DNA of 64,000 nucleotides from Xanthomonas arboricola (GTDB lineage Bacteria > Pseudomonadota > Gammaproteobacteria > Xanthomonadales > Xanthomonadaceae), in assembly GCF_002940665.1 (NCBI RefSeq), contig NZ_MIGY01000004.1, positions 186,001-250,000 of the forward strand. Reading direction: 5' to 3'. This document shows, in pieces, positions 63,304 through 64,000 of this stretch (position 1 is the first letter of the stretch; every line of letters begins with the position of its first letter). The notes beneath the pieces were generated by a model that was not told where the DNA came from, searched no databases, and was given only the letters and a program-made list of their open reading frames with translations. The translations under genes and the position numbers were made by a program.

Positions 63304-63993
63304 ATGATAAAAATTAGCTTCCGAAACCTGCTTCCCTTGTTGCTCCTTTCACTAGCGCTGCCAAGTGCATGTGCTCGCACGCCTGGGGAAGCAAGACGGG
63401 ATGCAGGCACGCCATCTGCTGCCACAGCAACGCCAACCTCTCCGGAGAAAGGCAAGAGCAACGATAACCGTGCCGATCCCGTCGCTGCCAACACCACTCT
63501 GCAAGAGCTGGAGCGCCGGCTGCTGCGCTTCATCGACGGCCTGACAGTGCCAGCGGATCTGGACTACCCACGCATGGAATCTGCACTTGGCATCAAGCTT
63601 GGCCCCCCTTCTGATCCGGCATACCCGTGGCGTGAAGCAAAAGACGTCGCTCTGGCCGATGGCTATGCGCTCTACGCGACACATCGCCCAACGAAGGATG
63701 GCTTCTCACGGATCGAAGTTGCAGTGTCTTTGCCTAACCACGGCGATCCCACGCGTGTGCCTACGTCGACCTGCATCTGGCAAGCCGAAGCATTGTCCAC
63801 AGCGCTTGAACGGATGGGATACACGCGCGGCGGCCAACGGCCGTTTCAGGGTGGATGGCTACGCCAGCATTGGCGCGCGATCAACGGCGGAAGTCAGATT
63901 TTTTCGGTCTCGTTGCTTCTGTATCGAACCAAGGAACAAGGCAGTCAACAAGAGTGCGTTTATAGCGTCAAGATCGATGGAGGCAAGCCATGA
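63304..63993 (+). CDS. secreted, possibly lipid-anchored protein of immunity type
   Basis: About 229 residues. Hydrophobic signal (LLPLLLLSLALPSAC) with a weak lipobox, a Pro/Ser/Lys linker, then LQELERRLLRFIDGLTVPADLDYPRMESALGIKLGPPSD and a C-terminal domain with STCIWQAEALSTALERMGYTRGG and QQECVYSVKI. I recall proteins of this kind beside secreted-toxin genes in xanthomonads, which suggests immunity, but I cannot name the family. AGGA is six bases from the ATG; its stop overlaps the next start. Confidence 0.65.
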   Translation: MIKISFRNLLPLLLLSLALPSACARTPGEARRDAGTPSAATATPTSPEKGKSNDNRADPVAANTTLQELERRLLRFIDGLTVPADLDYPRMESALGIKLGPPSDPAYPWREAKDVALADGYALYATHRPTKDGFSRIEVAVSLPNHGDPTRVPTSTCIWQAEALSTALERMGYTRGGQRPFQGGWLRQHWRAINGGSQIFSVSLLLYRTKEQGSQQECVYSVKIDGGKP

Positions 63994-64000
63994 ACCGGGG
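63990..64000 (+). CDS. start of next gene, cut by window edge
   Basis: ATGAACCGG: the ATG overlaps the preceding TGA, with GGAGG six bases upstream. Only three codons (MNR) are visible, so nothing can be said of the product except that it is translationally coupled to the lipoprotein-like gene. Confidence 0.6.

Overview
The window is GC-rich and reads as a Xanthomonas chromosome. Three things suggest the genus: several TTG/GTG starts behind good Shine-Dalgarno sequences, two families of short intergenic inverted repeats typical of xanthomonads, and a gene set that mixes plant cell-wall (pectin/rhamnogalacturonan) catabolism with a GlgE-type alpha-glucan operon. The assignment rests on recognised proteins and repeats, with no database search. 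I saw no rRNA, tRNA, CRISPR array, complete insertion sequence or integrase gene.

Layout. 0-16 kb is chromosomal housekeeping: a secreted TPR protein cut by the window edge, a fused indolepyruvate:ferredoxin oxidoreductase, an ergothioneine cassette (egtD, egtB and a divergent EgtE-like PLP enzyme), an osmoprotectant ABC transporter with fused binding protein and permease, an EF-hand protein, an acyl desaturase, an ABC ATPase, an AIM24-like protein and a patatin-like lipoprotein. 16-21 kb holds a TonB-dependent siderophore receptor behind a Fur-like box, then an Lrp/AsnC regulator divergent from phenylalanine 4-monooxygenase with a striking inverted-repeat operator between them.

21-37 kb is one functional unit for taking pectin side chains and unsaturated uronates apart. 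It has two SGNH rhamnogalacturonan acetylesterases, two more esterases, a GH43 enzyme, a TRAP transporter (dctP-dctQ-dctM), kduI, kduD, an RpiB-family isomerase, a fumarylacetoacetate-hydrolase-family enzyme and a LacI-type regulator. Two near-identical LacI-type operator sequences (upstream of kduI, and between the FAH-family gene and the divergent esterase operon) tie it together. 37-40.4 kb has a phosphodiesterase and a PepSY-type iron-uptake operon without a receptor. 40.5-49.2 kb is a tightly overlapping glgE - treS/maltokinase - glgB operon that converts trehalose through maltose-1-phosphate to branched alpha-glucan; its GlgE carries a long degenerate amylase-like N-terminal region.

49.5-64 kb is accessory. 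After some secreted proteins and a Tli4-like immunity lipoprotein comes a run of seven small genes of unknown function, all on the minus strand. Several end inside the motif CTGACAA(C/T)TC and are separated by nested inverted repeats, which looks like a remnant integron cassette array lacking an integrase. Beyond it lie a nitrilase-superfamily gene, small secreted proteins, an orphan ECF sigma factor, and a SymE-type toxin gene whose roughly 230-base leader, with a terminator hairpin inside it, occurs again 1.1 kb away in front of a truncated symE copy. The window ends in a lipoprotein-like gene overlapping the start of a further gene.
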